57,384 nucleotides of DNA, from NCBI GenBank assembly GCA_023444445.1, contig JAEXMK010000038.1, positions 1-57,384 of the forward strand. Direction: 5' to 3'. A program made the translations under genes and the position numbers. Every line of letters begins with the position of its first letter. The stretch's first letter is position 1. The stretch is from Pseudomonadota bacterium. GTDB lineage: Bacteria; Pseudomonadota; Alphaproteobacteria; Rhizobiales; Rhizobiaceae. This document shows, piece by piece, positions 16,776-24,851 of this stretch. A model generated the notes under the pieces. It worked only from the letters and a program-made list of their open reading frames with translations, was not told the origin of the DNA and made no database searches.

Positions 16776-18256
16776 GCGAGCTTGTCTCCGAACAGGAACT
16801 GCATGGCGCGGTCGAGCCTGATATGGGGAACGGAAAGCCGGATTCCACCGCTGCCCGGCTCGTCAATATTGGGCGGGCGAAAGCGCACGACATTGACGTC
16901 AGGCAGTGTCGCCTTATCGCCATCCTGGTCGATGCTGCGGAACAAAGGCTCCGGATCGTCGGGCAGGTCGCCCGGAAAGATCGCCGTCTTGCGATTGCCG
17001 TCGAACGTCTCGCCATTGATGGTTTCGCCAGCCATTGGCGTGCCGACGATGACGGGAAGCTCGTGGCCGTCCTGCCGTACGCTTGCCTCTCTGGTGGCGC
17101 GCACGGAGGCGAGCGCCATGACCTCGATACCGGCGCCGTTCATGCCGATGGTCGTGATGGCGCGGTCAACCAGGCGGCGGGTCAGCCGCTCGAGCCGGTC
17201 ATGGCTCTCGTGATGCAGATGATCAGCCTTGGTGGCGGCAATCAGCACCTTGTCGATGCGCCGGCGGACAAGCGATGACAGCAGGCTGTTGGTGCCGGGG
17301 CGGAAACAGGTAAGCACGTCGCCCAGCGCCCTTTCCAGATCCTGGACGGCTTCCGGACCGCGATTGACGGCCTGCAGCGTGTCGATCAGCACGATCTGCC
17401 GGTCGAGACGAGCGAAATGTTCGCGGAAGAAGGGTTTGACGACGATCGATTTATAGGCGTCGTAGCGTCGTTCCATCATGGCACGCAATGAGCCTTTTGG
17501 CGCTTTCTCTTCGGTCAAACCCGGCAGCGGTGCAAAGGTCAGCGCCGGCGATCCTTCCAGATCGCCAGGCATCAGGAAACGGCCGGGCGGCAGGGTCGAA
17601 AGTGACCTCTCGTCGGATTTGCCGGCCTTCAGATAGGCGGCGAAACTTTCCGCCAGCCGTCGCGCCGTCATTTCATCGGCCGGCGCATTGATGTCGAGCG
17701 ACGAGGCAATGGTCAGCCATTCCTGCGCCAGTTCGGCGCGGATGCCGCTTTGGGCAAGGGCGACGGTCGCATCGCTGAACTGTTTGTAGTCCTGCGAGAG
17801 CAGCGGCAGATCGAGCAGCCATTCGCCGGGATAATCGACGATATCGATGGAGAGCTTGCCGGCCGAGAACCACCGGCCCCAGCCGCTGGCGCTCTGATAA
17901 TCAAGCGTGATCCGCAGTTCCGAGATCGCCCGTGTCGAGTCAGGCCAGAGCCTGTCGCGTACCAGCGCCTGAATATGGTCTTCATACTGGAAGCGGGGAA
18001 TGGCGTCATCCGGCTGCGGCTCGAGGCGAACATTCGAGACGCGCCCGGATCGCATGGCCTCAAACAGCGGCAACCGGCCGCCATTCAGGAGATTATGGAC
18101 GAGGGAGGAGATGAAAACCGTCTTGCCCGCCCGCGAAAGGCCGGTGACGCCAAGCCGCAATGTCGGATGGGTGATGTTGCTCGCACGGTCGGCCAGATTA
18201 TCGAAAGCGATAAGCGCGCTGTCTGTCAGGGACGTAAGAGAAGGCGGCAATGGCAA
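16772..18256 (-). CDS. ycjX: YcjX-family P-loop GTPase-like protein (DUF463)
   Basis: A 494-residue cytoplasmic protein with a Walker A motif near the N-terminus (GLSRAGKT, residues 39-46) and a Walker B-like DIVDYPGEWLLDL, typical of the YcjX/DUF463 family of predicted nucleotide-binding proteins. The domain RLDRQIVLIDTLQAVNRGPE and the guanine-specificity-like ATKADHLH are visible; this points to GTP rather than ATP, as inference. It forms an operon with the membrane protein downstream. Biological role unknown; the pair probably works at the membrane. Confidence 0.9.
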   Translation of the reverse strand: MPLPPSLTSLTDSALIAFDNLADRASNITHPTLRLGVTGLSRAGKTVFISSLVHNLLNGGRLPLFEAMRSGRVSNVRLEPQPDDAIPRFQYEDHIQALVRDRLWPDSTRAISELRITLDYQSASGWGRWFSAGKLSIDIVDYPGEWLLDLPLLSQDYKQFSDATVALAQSGIRAELAQEWLTIASSLDINAPADEMTARRLAESFAAYLKAGKSDERSLSTLPPGRFLMPGDLEGSPALTFAPLPGLTEEKAPKGSLRAMMERRYDAYKSIVVKPFFREHFARLDRQIVLIDTLQAVNRGPEAVQDLERALGDVLTCFRPGTNSLLSSLVRRRIDKVLIAATKADHLHHESHDRLERLTRRLVDRAITTIGMNGAGIEVMALASVRATREASVRQDGHELPVIVGTPMAGETINGETFDGNRKTAIFPGDLPDDPEPLFRSIDQDGDKATLPDVNVVRFRPPNIDEPGSGGIRLSVPHIRLDRAMQFLFGDKLA

Positions 18257-18378
18257 TTTCCTGGCTGTTTTTCACGGTCACGGCTGCATATAGGAAGTTG
18301 TGGCTGCCCAAAAAAGAAGCGCTCCAGCGGATTTTCGGCGGAGCTGCTCTCCCGGCGGCTTGGGGTTCTTGGTGGCGA

Positions 18379-18888
18379 TTATTTGCCCGGCGCCAGGAAA
18401 TCGATCAGTCGCCAGCGGTTTTTAACGATTGCTGCGCTGTCGTCCCGATCCAGAACCGCAAGACCCGATGTGGGAAAACCCGAGGGCAGGGCAGCATGCA
18501 AAAGATCTTCCCCGATCATGGCTTCCAGCGTTGCTTCCATGGTGGGGTTGTGCCCCACCAGCATCACCGACTGCACCTCTGTTTGCGCGGCGATGAGCGA
18601 CAGATAGGTTTCGCTGCGGGCATTATACATCTCGTCAATATAGACGATATCGATGCCTTCGTTGAAAGCCCGTTGCCACGCCTGTGCGGTCTGCCGGCAG
18701 CGTGTGGCCGTGGATGAAAGAAGCACATCGGGACGGTAGCGCCTGTCGGCGGCAAGGTCGGCGATGACCTCCGCTTCGGCAAAACCGGCCTCGTTCAATC
18801 CTCGGTCGAAATCCCGTTCTCCCGGCGCCGCCCAGGCGGCCTTGGCGTGGCGCAGAAGATAAACTCGGCTCGGGAAAGATGCTGTCAA
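18379..18888 (-). CDS. SixA-type histidine phosphatase
   Basis: A 169-residue histidine-phosphatase-superfamily protein. The RHG-type motif is LLRHAKAAW (Arg13-His14 phospho-acceptor) and the second histidine is in VMLVGHNPTME, the arrangement of SixA-like phosphohistidine phosphatases. SixA in E. coli dephosphorylates the nitrogen phosphotransferase NPr; here the substrate is not known. It is followed after 122 bp by ycjX on the same strand and is divergent from dksA. Confidence 0.85.
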   Translation of the reverse strand: MTASFPSRVYLLRHAKAAWAAPGERDFDRGLNEAGFAEAEVIADLAADRRYRPDVLLSSTATRCRQTAQAWQRAFNEGIDIVYIDEMYNARSETYLSLIAAQTEVQSVMLVGHNPTMEATLEAMIGEDLLHAALPSGFPTSGLAVLDRDDSAAIVKNRWRLIDFLAPGK

Positions 18889-19091
18889 GGGCGGGACCGG
18901 CGTTCGAATGTCAGGGCATGGACTGAATGCTACAGGATAGGGTTGCAGGACCGCAAGTCCCCTTTCCTGTTGGTAAGTCGCGTTGAAGTGATTGAAGAAG
19001 AGATCGCTTCAATACGAATAAAGAATAAAAATTAGTCATTTAGATGATTTTTGTGTCAGTTTTAAAAATGCCTGAAAACTGATCTGCAGAC

Positions 19092-19121
19092 TTGAATCGA
19101 TCTATATCATTGGAGTATACA
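19092..19121 (+). promoter_or_regulatory. Candidate housekeeping promoter of dksA
   Basis: TTGAAT (19092-19097) and TATACA (19116-19121), 18 bp apart, lie 36 bp upstream of the dksA start in a notably AT-rich stretch. The match to the sigma-70 consensus is good, but this is sequence inspection only. Confidence 0.5.
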
Positions 19122-19156
19122 CCGCCGCATTGAGATGTTCTTCGAGGAGAATCGCG

Positions 19157-19576
19157 TTGAGTGAGAAGATCGATCTTAGCAAATATGTGCTCTCGGAAGA
19201 CGATGAGTTCATGAATGCCAGCCAGCGTGCCTACTTTCGCGCGAAGCTCATAGCATGGAAAAATGATATCCTGAGAGAAGCGCGCGAGACCCTCGGACAT
19301 CTCGCCGAAGAAAGCGCCAACCACCCCGATCTTGCAGATCGGGCATCTTCCGAAACAGACCGGGCGATCGAGCTTCGCGCCCGCGACCGTCAGCGCAAGC
19401 TGATCTCGAAGATCGATGCAGCCCTTCAGCGGATCGACGACGGCACTTACGGTTACTGTGAAGAAACGGGCGAGCCCATCGGCCTCAAGCGTCTGGACGC
19501 CCGCCCGATCGCTACGCTCTCCATCGAGGCGCAGGAGCGTCACGAGCGTCGCGAAAAAGTATACCGCGACGAATAA
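19157..19576 (+). CDS. dksA: DksA/TraR-family transcription factor, Cys-poor type
   Basis: A 139-residue DksA: it binds the RNA polymerase secondary channel and, with ppGpp, adjusts rRNA and amino-acid promoters. The coiled-coil tip keeps the two acidic residues (Asp58 and Asp61 in DLADRASSE). The zinc-finger region GYCEETGEPIGLKRLDARP keeps only Cys101; the other three ligand positions are Thr104, Ser122 and Ala125, so a classical C4 zinc site is absent, as in DksA2 of Pseudomonas. The start is TTG at 19157, with GAGGAG 7 bp upstream; an upstream ATG at 19130 would place the ribosome site inside the gene. Confidence 0.9.
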   Translation: MSEKIDLSKYVLSEDDEFMNASQRAYFRAKLIAWKNDILREARETLGHLAEESANHPDLADRASSETDRAIELRARDRQRKLISKIDAALQRIDDGTYGYCEETGEPIGLKRLDARPIATLSIEAQERHERREKVYRDE

Positions 19577-19613
19577 GACGTTTCCGCCCACAGGCTGGAA
19601 ACCGCATCAATTT

Positions 19614-19647
19614 AAAAGGGCACGGAAGTCGTTTCCGTGCCCTTTTT
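19614..19647. terminator. Bidirectional terminator between dksA and the FliO-like gene
   Basis: AAAAGGGCACGGAA (19614-19627), loop GTCGT, then TTCCGTGCCCTTTT (19633-19646) with a further T. The 14-bp perfect stem has A/T ends on both sides and serves the two convergent genes. Confidence 0.92.
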
Positions 19648-19683
19648 GCTGTCGTGAATTTTACGCCGGAAGATCCGTGCCCG

Positions 19684-20931
19684 TCAGCGGTCGCGGGTGA
19701 CGGAAAGCTCTCCGAAGATACGCGCCATTTCCTTCTGCATGTCTCCATCGGGTGAAGCGCCGGTGACGGGCGGGGAGACAGGCTGCGTTTTGACCTGCCT
19801 GTCGGCCACGGGCGCGACCGAGGGTTCACTATCTGCGTCCTTGCTCTTGGCGATTTCGGCTTCCAGAAAGCTTTCGAAATCGCTGGCGAGCTCGTCCGAA
19901 AATTTCGGTTCGGCTTCGGACGAAGCGACAGCAGGTTTTTCAGGCCTCGGCGGAAAGGGAGTGGGCGGCGTATTCTGACCCGGCTTCAGGTCTGGAAGAA
20001 CCCGCTCTCGGGCAGCGTCGAGAAAATCGGCGGCGTTGGATTGGTCGATTACCGGCTCGCGCGCTGATAAGACCGGCGGGGCAAGCTCCATGGGCCGCTC
20101 TTCGGCCGCCTTTGCCTGTTCGGGCATCTGCGCCGGGATGGGCGGCGCGACGGGCGTGGGCGCCGGAGCCGGCACGAAGGGATCGGCCCGCTTTGGCTCT
20201 GCCGGTGTCGCCGCCATATCCAGCGATGCAGCGGCTATGGGCAGGATGGTCCCGGCCGGGGCGGCTGCCGGTATTGGCGGCGGCGCGGGGCGGGTCCGCT
20301 CAGGCGCCGCCTGTCTTGCCGGCGGAGCCGGCTCTCGCGAGAGCGCGGCAGACGGGACGGTTTGTGGTGGGGGCGAAGGACGCGGCGCCACCGGAGTGGC
20401 GGTTGCTGCAACAGGTGCGGGACGCGGAACCGGCGCAGGCGCTGGCTGCTCCGGCCGCTGCGGTAGCTTTACGGGTTCTTCGGGGGCGGAGACGGGAGCA
20501 GCGGCCACAACGGGCTGCGGCGGCAGCGCGGGGCGGCGTTCCTGCGGGATCGCCGGTTCCTCTCTCTTCTGTTCGCTTTCCTGGCGCGGCAGCACCTTCA
20601 GTTCCGGCTCCTGCACGTCCCTGACGATCGGGATCGCCCCGATGCCGCTCTCGATGACGATATCCGTCGGGCCGCCGATCATGACGAGATGTTCGACATT
20701 GTCGCGACGCACGAGAACCAGACGACGGCGCGCATCCACGGCCGTAGCGTCAAGAACCTGCAGGCGCGGCTGCCGGTTGCGACCACCACGGATAAAGGGT
20801 GACGAGCCGCTGCGCCTGCGCAGAAGCCACAAAGCAATCGCCAGAACGAGAAGCGCCACACCCACACCGACAACGGCGACGATGAGATTGTTGCCATAGG
20901 TGCCGATAAAATCTTCCATCATGGAGATCAT
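19684..20931 (-). CDS. FliO-like domain membrane protein with a long Pro/Ala-rich tail
   Basis: A 415-residue protein: one membrane segment near the N-terminus (about residues 16-37), then a domain resembling flagellar FliO (LQVLDATAVDARRRLVLVRR, HLVMIGGPTDIVIE; about residues 58-106), then some 250 residues rich in proline, alanine and glutamate, ending in a short conserved-looking segment MQKEMARIFGELSV. FliO helps assemble the flagellar export gate, but no flagellar genes are here, so a flagellar role is doubtful. The start could be any of three nearby Met codons (20931, 20922, 20919). Confidence 0.7.
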   Translation of the reverse strand: MISMMEDFIGTYGNNLIVAVVGVGVALLVLAIALWLLRRRSGSSPFIRGGRNRQPRLQVLDATAVDARRRLVLVRRDNVEHLVMIGGPTDIVIESGIGAIPIVRDVQEPELKVLPRQESEQKREEPAIPQERRPALPPQPVVAAAPVSAPEEPVKLPQRPEQPAPAPVPRPAPVAATATPVAPRPSPPPQTVPSAALSREPAPPARQAAPERTRPAPPPIPAAAPAGTILPIAAASLDMAATPAEPKRADPFVPAPAPTPVAPPIPAQMPEQAKAAEERPMELAPPVLSAREPVIDQSNAADFLDAARERVLPDLKPGQNTPPTPFPPRPEKPAVASSEAEPKFSDELASDFESFLEAEIAKSKDADSEPSVAPVADRQVKTQPVSPPVTGASPDGDMQKEMARIFGELSVTRDR

Positions 20932-21165
20932 CCCTTCAGATTTTTTGGCATTTTAGTTTCTGGGACAATTAATATTGCCGTGGTTCTTATACTGTGAACG
21001 AGAAACAGGAAAAGACGATTTTTTTAAGTGCGATACAAGGTCTATTCATTTCGCCCCACAGGATAGCCGCATCAATTGCGCCGCTGCCACGAAAACATCA
21101 TACCTTCCGTTTCAATGCTGAGAGACAATGAAGGTTGCAATCCTTTCGCTTGAGGAGCGCTCTAA

Positions 21166-21444
21166 ATGGTGAAGCTATCGCGCATTGACGGGTTTCCTGC
21201 ACCGCGTCTGATTGCCCTTGTTTTCTGGTCGCTGCCGATTTTCGGCTCTCCGCACCTCGCGACAGCGGCAGAAAACAGAGCGCCGGAAACTTCCGCCACC
21301 ATGGCGGACTTCGTCCGGGACAACCCGTCCTGCATCGACTTCACGGACGGATGCTCGATCTGCACGGTCACTGAAGGCAAGATCGTCTGCTCCGCGCCGC
21401 GCATTCAATGCCAGGTAAAAGAGCTGAGCTGTACGCGACGATAG
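21166..21444 (+). CDS. Small exported Cys-rich protein
   Basis: A 92-residue protein with a hydrophobic signal sequence (about residues 13-35, ending LATAA). The mature part of about 57 residues contains six cysteines (56, 63, 66, 75, 82, 89), including CSIC, compatible with three disulfides in the periplasm. I do not recognise the family. It lies alone between the divergent FliO-like gene and cckA. Being short, it is supported by the signal peptide plus cysteine pattern rather than by homology. Confidence 0.6.
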   Translation: MVKLSRIDGFPAPRLIALVFWSLPIFGSPHLATAAENRAPETSATMADFVRDNPSCIDFTDGCSICTVTEGKIVCSAPRIQCQVKELSCTRR

Positions 21445-21616
21445 TCTTTCCAGCATTTATACAGCTTTCAGGCTGTTTTCGCTGTGCGTTTTTAAACCTT
21501 TGTGTCGTAGCGGAGCTTTTTGACGGTCAAGCGAGTTGCTACAAGAAATTCTGCTGCCCGATTCCGTCGAGGAATAAGGCTGACCGAATGACGACCTGCA
21601 CGACTGCGAGGCCAAG

Positions 21617-24202
21617 ATGACACGGGTGCGCGAGACAAGCGACAACGACCTTCCGCTGGTGGACAGGCGTGCCCGTTCCGGCACGGTCTTGCGTATTCTG
21701 CTTCTGGCGCTGGTGCTGATCGCGGCGGCGGCCGCCTTTGTCTATTTCAAGGATTCGCTCGAAAACGAAATCGTGCTCGGCATTCTCGGCGTGCTGGCCA
21801 TGATGGGCATCTTCTTTCTGGTCTCGTCGATCATCGGTTTCATCGAGGTCATGCCGCAGTCGCAATCAGACGGTCTTGCCCGCCGGTTTCTCTCGGCTCA
21901 CCCAGAAGGCACGCTGATCACCGATGCCAAGGGGCATATGGTCTACGCCAACGCCACCTATTGCCGGATGAGCGGCACCACCAAGGCAAGCGATATTCAG
22001 AGCCTCGAGACGCTTTTGTCGCGCAGCCGCGAATCGACCGAAGCGCTTTACCGGCTCATCAACGTGCTACGCGAAGGCCGTGATGGTTATGAGGAGTTCC
22101 GGCTGCTGAAACCGCTCGGCGAGGATTCCGGCGCGGGGCCGCATTGGTACAGGCTGAAGGGCAGGGTGCTGAAGGATGCGGGCGGCGAGGGGCTGCACGT
22201 TTTCCAGATCGCCGATATCACACCGGAGCGCGAGGACCAGGAGCGCTTTTTCCGCGAATTGCAGAATGCCATCGATTACCTCGATCATGCGCCGGCCGGT
22301 TTCTTTTCCGCCAGCCGCAAGGGCGAGATTGTTTATCTGAACGCCACCCTGTCTGAATGGCTCGGCATCGATCTCGCGCAGTTTTCGCCGGGTTCGATGA
22401 CGATCTCGGATATCGTCGCTGGCGAAGGCATGGCTCTGATTGAATCCGTCCATCCGCAGGGCACGGCCAAGCGCACCGAAATCCTCGATCTCGACATGCG
22501 CCGGGTGAACGGCCAGAGCATGCCGGCCCGCCTCGTCCATCAGGTCACCGCAAAGGATGGTGCGCCGGGTGAAAGCCGGACGATCGTTCTGATGCGCCCG
22601 AAGGGGCAGGAGGACACGGAATCCTCCTCCGCCATGCGTTTTACGCGCTTCTTCAACAATACGCCGATGGCGATCGCCTCGCTCGATGGCGAAGGCCGCA
22701 TCCTGCGCATCAATGCGCCGTTCCTCAAGCTTTTCTCCGGCGTCGTCGGGCGTGACGATATCGACCGCGGCGTAGCACTCGAAACCGTGCTTCATGACAA
22801 TGAGAAGCCGCGGCTGGAACAGGCGCTGGCCGAAGCCAAGGATCGCCAGGGCGATATCGCGCCCTTCGATTCCCGCCATCCGAGCGATGAGGGCAGGCAC
22901 TTCCGTTTTTACGTCAACGCCGTCATCGACCAGGACGACGAGGCGCCGGAAGAAGTGGCGATCGTTTACGCCATTGAGGTGACCGAGCAGAAGGCGCTCG
23001 AAACCCAGATGGCGCAGACCCAGAAGATGAATGCGGTGGGCACGCTTGCGGGCGGCATCGCCCACGACTTCAACAACGTTCTCACCGCCATCCTGCTGTC
23101 ATCAGACCATCTGCTGCTGCAGGCAAGGCCCGCCGATCCAAGCTTTGCCGATCTCATGGAGATCAAGCGCAATGCCAACCGCGCCGCCGTGCTGGTGCGA
23201 CAGCTTCTTGCCTTCTCCCGCAAGCAGACGATGCGGCCGGCCGTCCTCAACCTGACCGACGTCATCGGCGATCTGCGCATGCTGGTGGACCGATTGATAT
23301 CAGGAACCAATGTCAAGCTGGAGGTCGACTATGGCCGTGATCTCTGGCCTGTGAAGACCGATCTTTCGCAATTCGAACAGGTGCTCATCAATCTCTGCGT
23401 CAACGCGCGAGATGCCATGCCCGACGGTGGCAAGATCACCATCAGAACGCGCAACGTCGACGCCAAGGAAGTCGCAGCACTTGGCCGCCCCGAATTCCCG
23501 GCCGAAGACATGGTCATGGTGGAAGTCGCCGACAACGGCACCGGCATTCCCCCTGAAATCATGGACAAGATTTTCGAGCCCTTCTTTACCACCAAGGAAG
23601 TCGGCAAGGGTACGGGCCTTGGCCTGTCCATGGTCTATGGCATCGTCAAGCAGTCGGGCGGTTACATCTATCCCGAATCGGAAGTAGGCAAGGGAACCGC
23701 TTTCCGCATCTATCTGCCGCGCCACGTGGTCGAGGTCGTTCAGGTGATGGGGCAGGACGGCGAACTGATGCCCGCGCCAGTCGTGGCGACGGAGCCGGTG
23801 AAGGAAGAGCCGCTGGATCTCACCGGCAAATCCGCGGTCGTTCTGCTGGTCGAGGACGAAGAAGCGGTCCGGCGTGGCGGCAAGCGCATGCTGGAAACCC
23901 GCGGTTACACCGTCCACGAGGCCGGTTCCGGCACCGAGGCGCTGGAAGTGATGGAAGAACTGGAAGGCAAGGTCGACATCGTCGTATCCGACGTCGTGAT
24001 GCCGGAAATGGACGGTCCATCGCTGCTGAGAGAACTGCGCAAATCCTATCCGGACCTGAAATTCATCTTCGTTTCCGGTTACGCCGAGGACGCTTTTGCC
24101 AAGAACCTGCCGGCGGATGCCAAGTTCGGATTCCTGCCGAAACCCTTCTCGCTGAAGCAACTTGCCATCGCTGTTCGCGAAATGCTCGACGACAAGGAGT
24201 GA
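21617..24202 (+). CDS. cckA: Cell-cycle hybrid histidine kinase CckA
   Basis: An 861-residue membrane hybrid kinase. Two membrane helices (about residues 24-43 and 52-75), two PAS-type sensory regions, then the kinase core with His483 in [15 protein letters not shown] and the ATP-binding boxes [11 protein letters not shown] and [18 protein letters not shown], and a C-terminal receiver domain with phospho-acceptor Asp792 in [12 protein letters not shown]. CckA phosphorylates the CtrA and CpdR pathways through ChpT and is the central cell-cycle kinase of alphaproteobacteria. Its switch to phosphatase upon c-di-GMP binding is known for Caulobacter. No chpT is in the window. Confidence 0.95.
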   Translation: MTRVRETSDNDLPLVDRRARSGTVLRILLLALVLIAAAAAFVYFKDSLENEIVLGILGVLAMMGIFFLVSSIIGFIEVMPQSQSDGLARRFLSAHPEGTLITDAKGHMVYANATYCRMSGTTKASDIQSLETLLSRSRESTEALYRLINVLREGRDGYEEFRLLKPLGEDSGAGPHWYRLKGRVLKDAGGEGLHVFQIADITPEREDQERFFRELQNAIDYLDHAPAGFFSASRKGEIVYLNATLSEWLGIDLAQFSPGSMTISDIVAGEGMALIESVHPQGTAKRTEILDLDMRRVNGQSMPARLVHQVTAKDGAPGESRTIVLMRPKGQEDTESSSAMRFTRFFNNTPMAIASLDGEGRILRINAPFLKLFSGVVGRDDIDRGVALETVLHDNEKPRLEQALAEAKDRQGDIAPFDSRHPSDEGRHFRFYVNAVIDQDDEAPEEVAIVYAIEVTEQKALETQMAQTQKMNAVGTLAGGIAHDFNNVLTAILLSSDHLLLQARPADPSFADLMEIKRNANRAAVLVRQLLAFSRKQTMRPAVLNLTDVIGDLRMLVDRLISGTNVKLEVDYGRDLWPVKTDLSQFEQVLINLCVNARDAMPDGGKITIRTRNVDAKEVAALGRPEFPAEDMVMVEVADNGTGIPPEIMDKIFEPFFTTKEVGKGTGLGLSMVYGIVKQSGGYIYPESEVGKGTAFRIYLPRHVVEVVQVMGQDGELMPAPVVATEPVKEEPLDLTGKSAVVLLVEDEEAVRRGGKRMLETRGYTVHEAGSGTEALEVMEELEGKVDIVVSDVVMPEMDGPSLLRELRKSYPDLKFIFVSGYAEDAFAKNLPADAKFGFLPKPFSLKQLAIAVREMLDDKE

Positions 24203-24487
24203 AGCGGGCGGCGGCGAACTGGATTCGCCCGCGTCAGTTGCGCTGCACAACCGGCCTTCATGGGGCCTGAGCCGTGCCGTTCTCGCCCGTTTGCTCCCCG
24301 CTTGCGTCGCATGCGGCCTCCAGAGCCTCACTTTTCCCGAGGTTTGCCTCTTCGCAAACGCAATAGTGATTGCACCGTTGCGCAAGGGGCTTAAAATCGC
24401 ATCTTAAAGACCTAGATATGGAGAGGCGAAGTTCTCCCTCCTGGCAATCAGCTGTCGGTTTGAGAACAGTTTGGAGAATGATGAAAG

Positions 24488-24841
24488 ATGATCGCTAAGC
24501 CGATCTACATGCAGGGCGAGGGCGACGGGGAAGACGGCGGCACCAACCGCGGAACGTCTGTTATCACCCGCGTTAAGCCGAAAACGAAAAGACCGAATTT
24601 GTACCGTGTTCTTTTACTGAATGACGACTACACTCCCATGGAATTCGTCATCCATATTCTGGAGCGTTTTTTCCAGAAGGATCGCGAAGCGGCAACCCGC
24701 ATCATGCTGCACGTGCACCAGCACGGCGTGGGCGAATGCGGGGTGTTTACATATGAGGTCGCAGAGACGAAAGTAAGCCAGGTCATGGATTTCGCCCGAC
24801 AGCACCAGCATCCGCTGCAATGCGTCATGGAAAAGAAATGA
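24488..24841 (+). CDS. clpS: ATP-dependent Clp protease adaptor ClpS
   Basis: A 117-residue adaptor that delivers N-degron substrates to ClpAP. The N-end-rule binding pocket motif [16 protein letters not shown] is present, as is the ClpA-docking core with [19 protein letters not shown] flexible N-terminal tail of about 35 residues, needed in E. coli to affect ClpA, is also seen. It lies 10 bp upstream of clpA, a standard operon. The preceding 285 bp (24203-24487) hold no gene. Rhizobia often have a second ClpS elsewhere. Confidence 0.95.
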   Translation: MIAKPIYMQGEGDGEDGGTNRGTSVITRVKPKTKRPNLYRVLLLNDDYTPMEFVIHILERFFQKDREAATRIMLHVHQHGVGECGVFTYEVAETKVSQVMDFARQHQHPLQCVMEKK

Positions 24842-24851
24842 GGATCGCAAC

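Noticed and set aside
22067..24385. Two long minus-strand frames opposite cckA (332 and 361 residues)
   Set aside because: cckA is complete and well supported on the plus strand; these have no domain or start signals.
24162..24407. A possible 81-residue gene between cckA and clpS
   Set aside because: It overlaps the cckA end, has no ribosome site and no recognisable feature; the gap looks non-coding.
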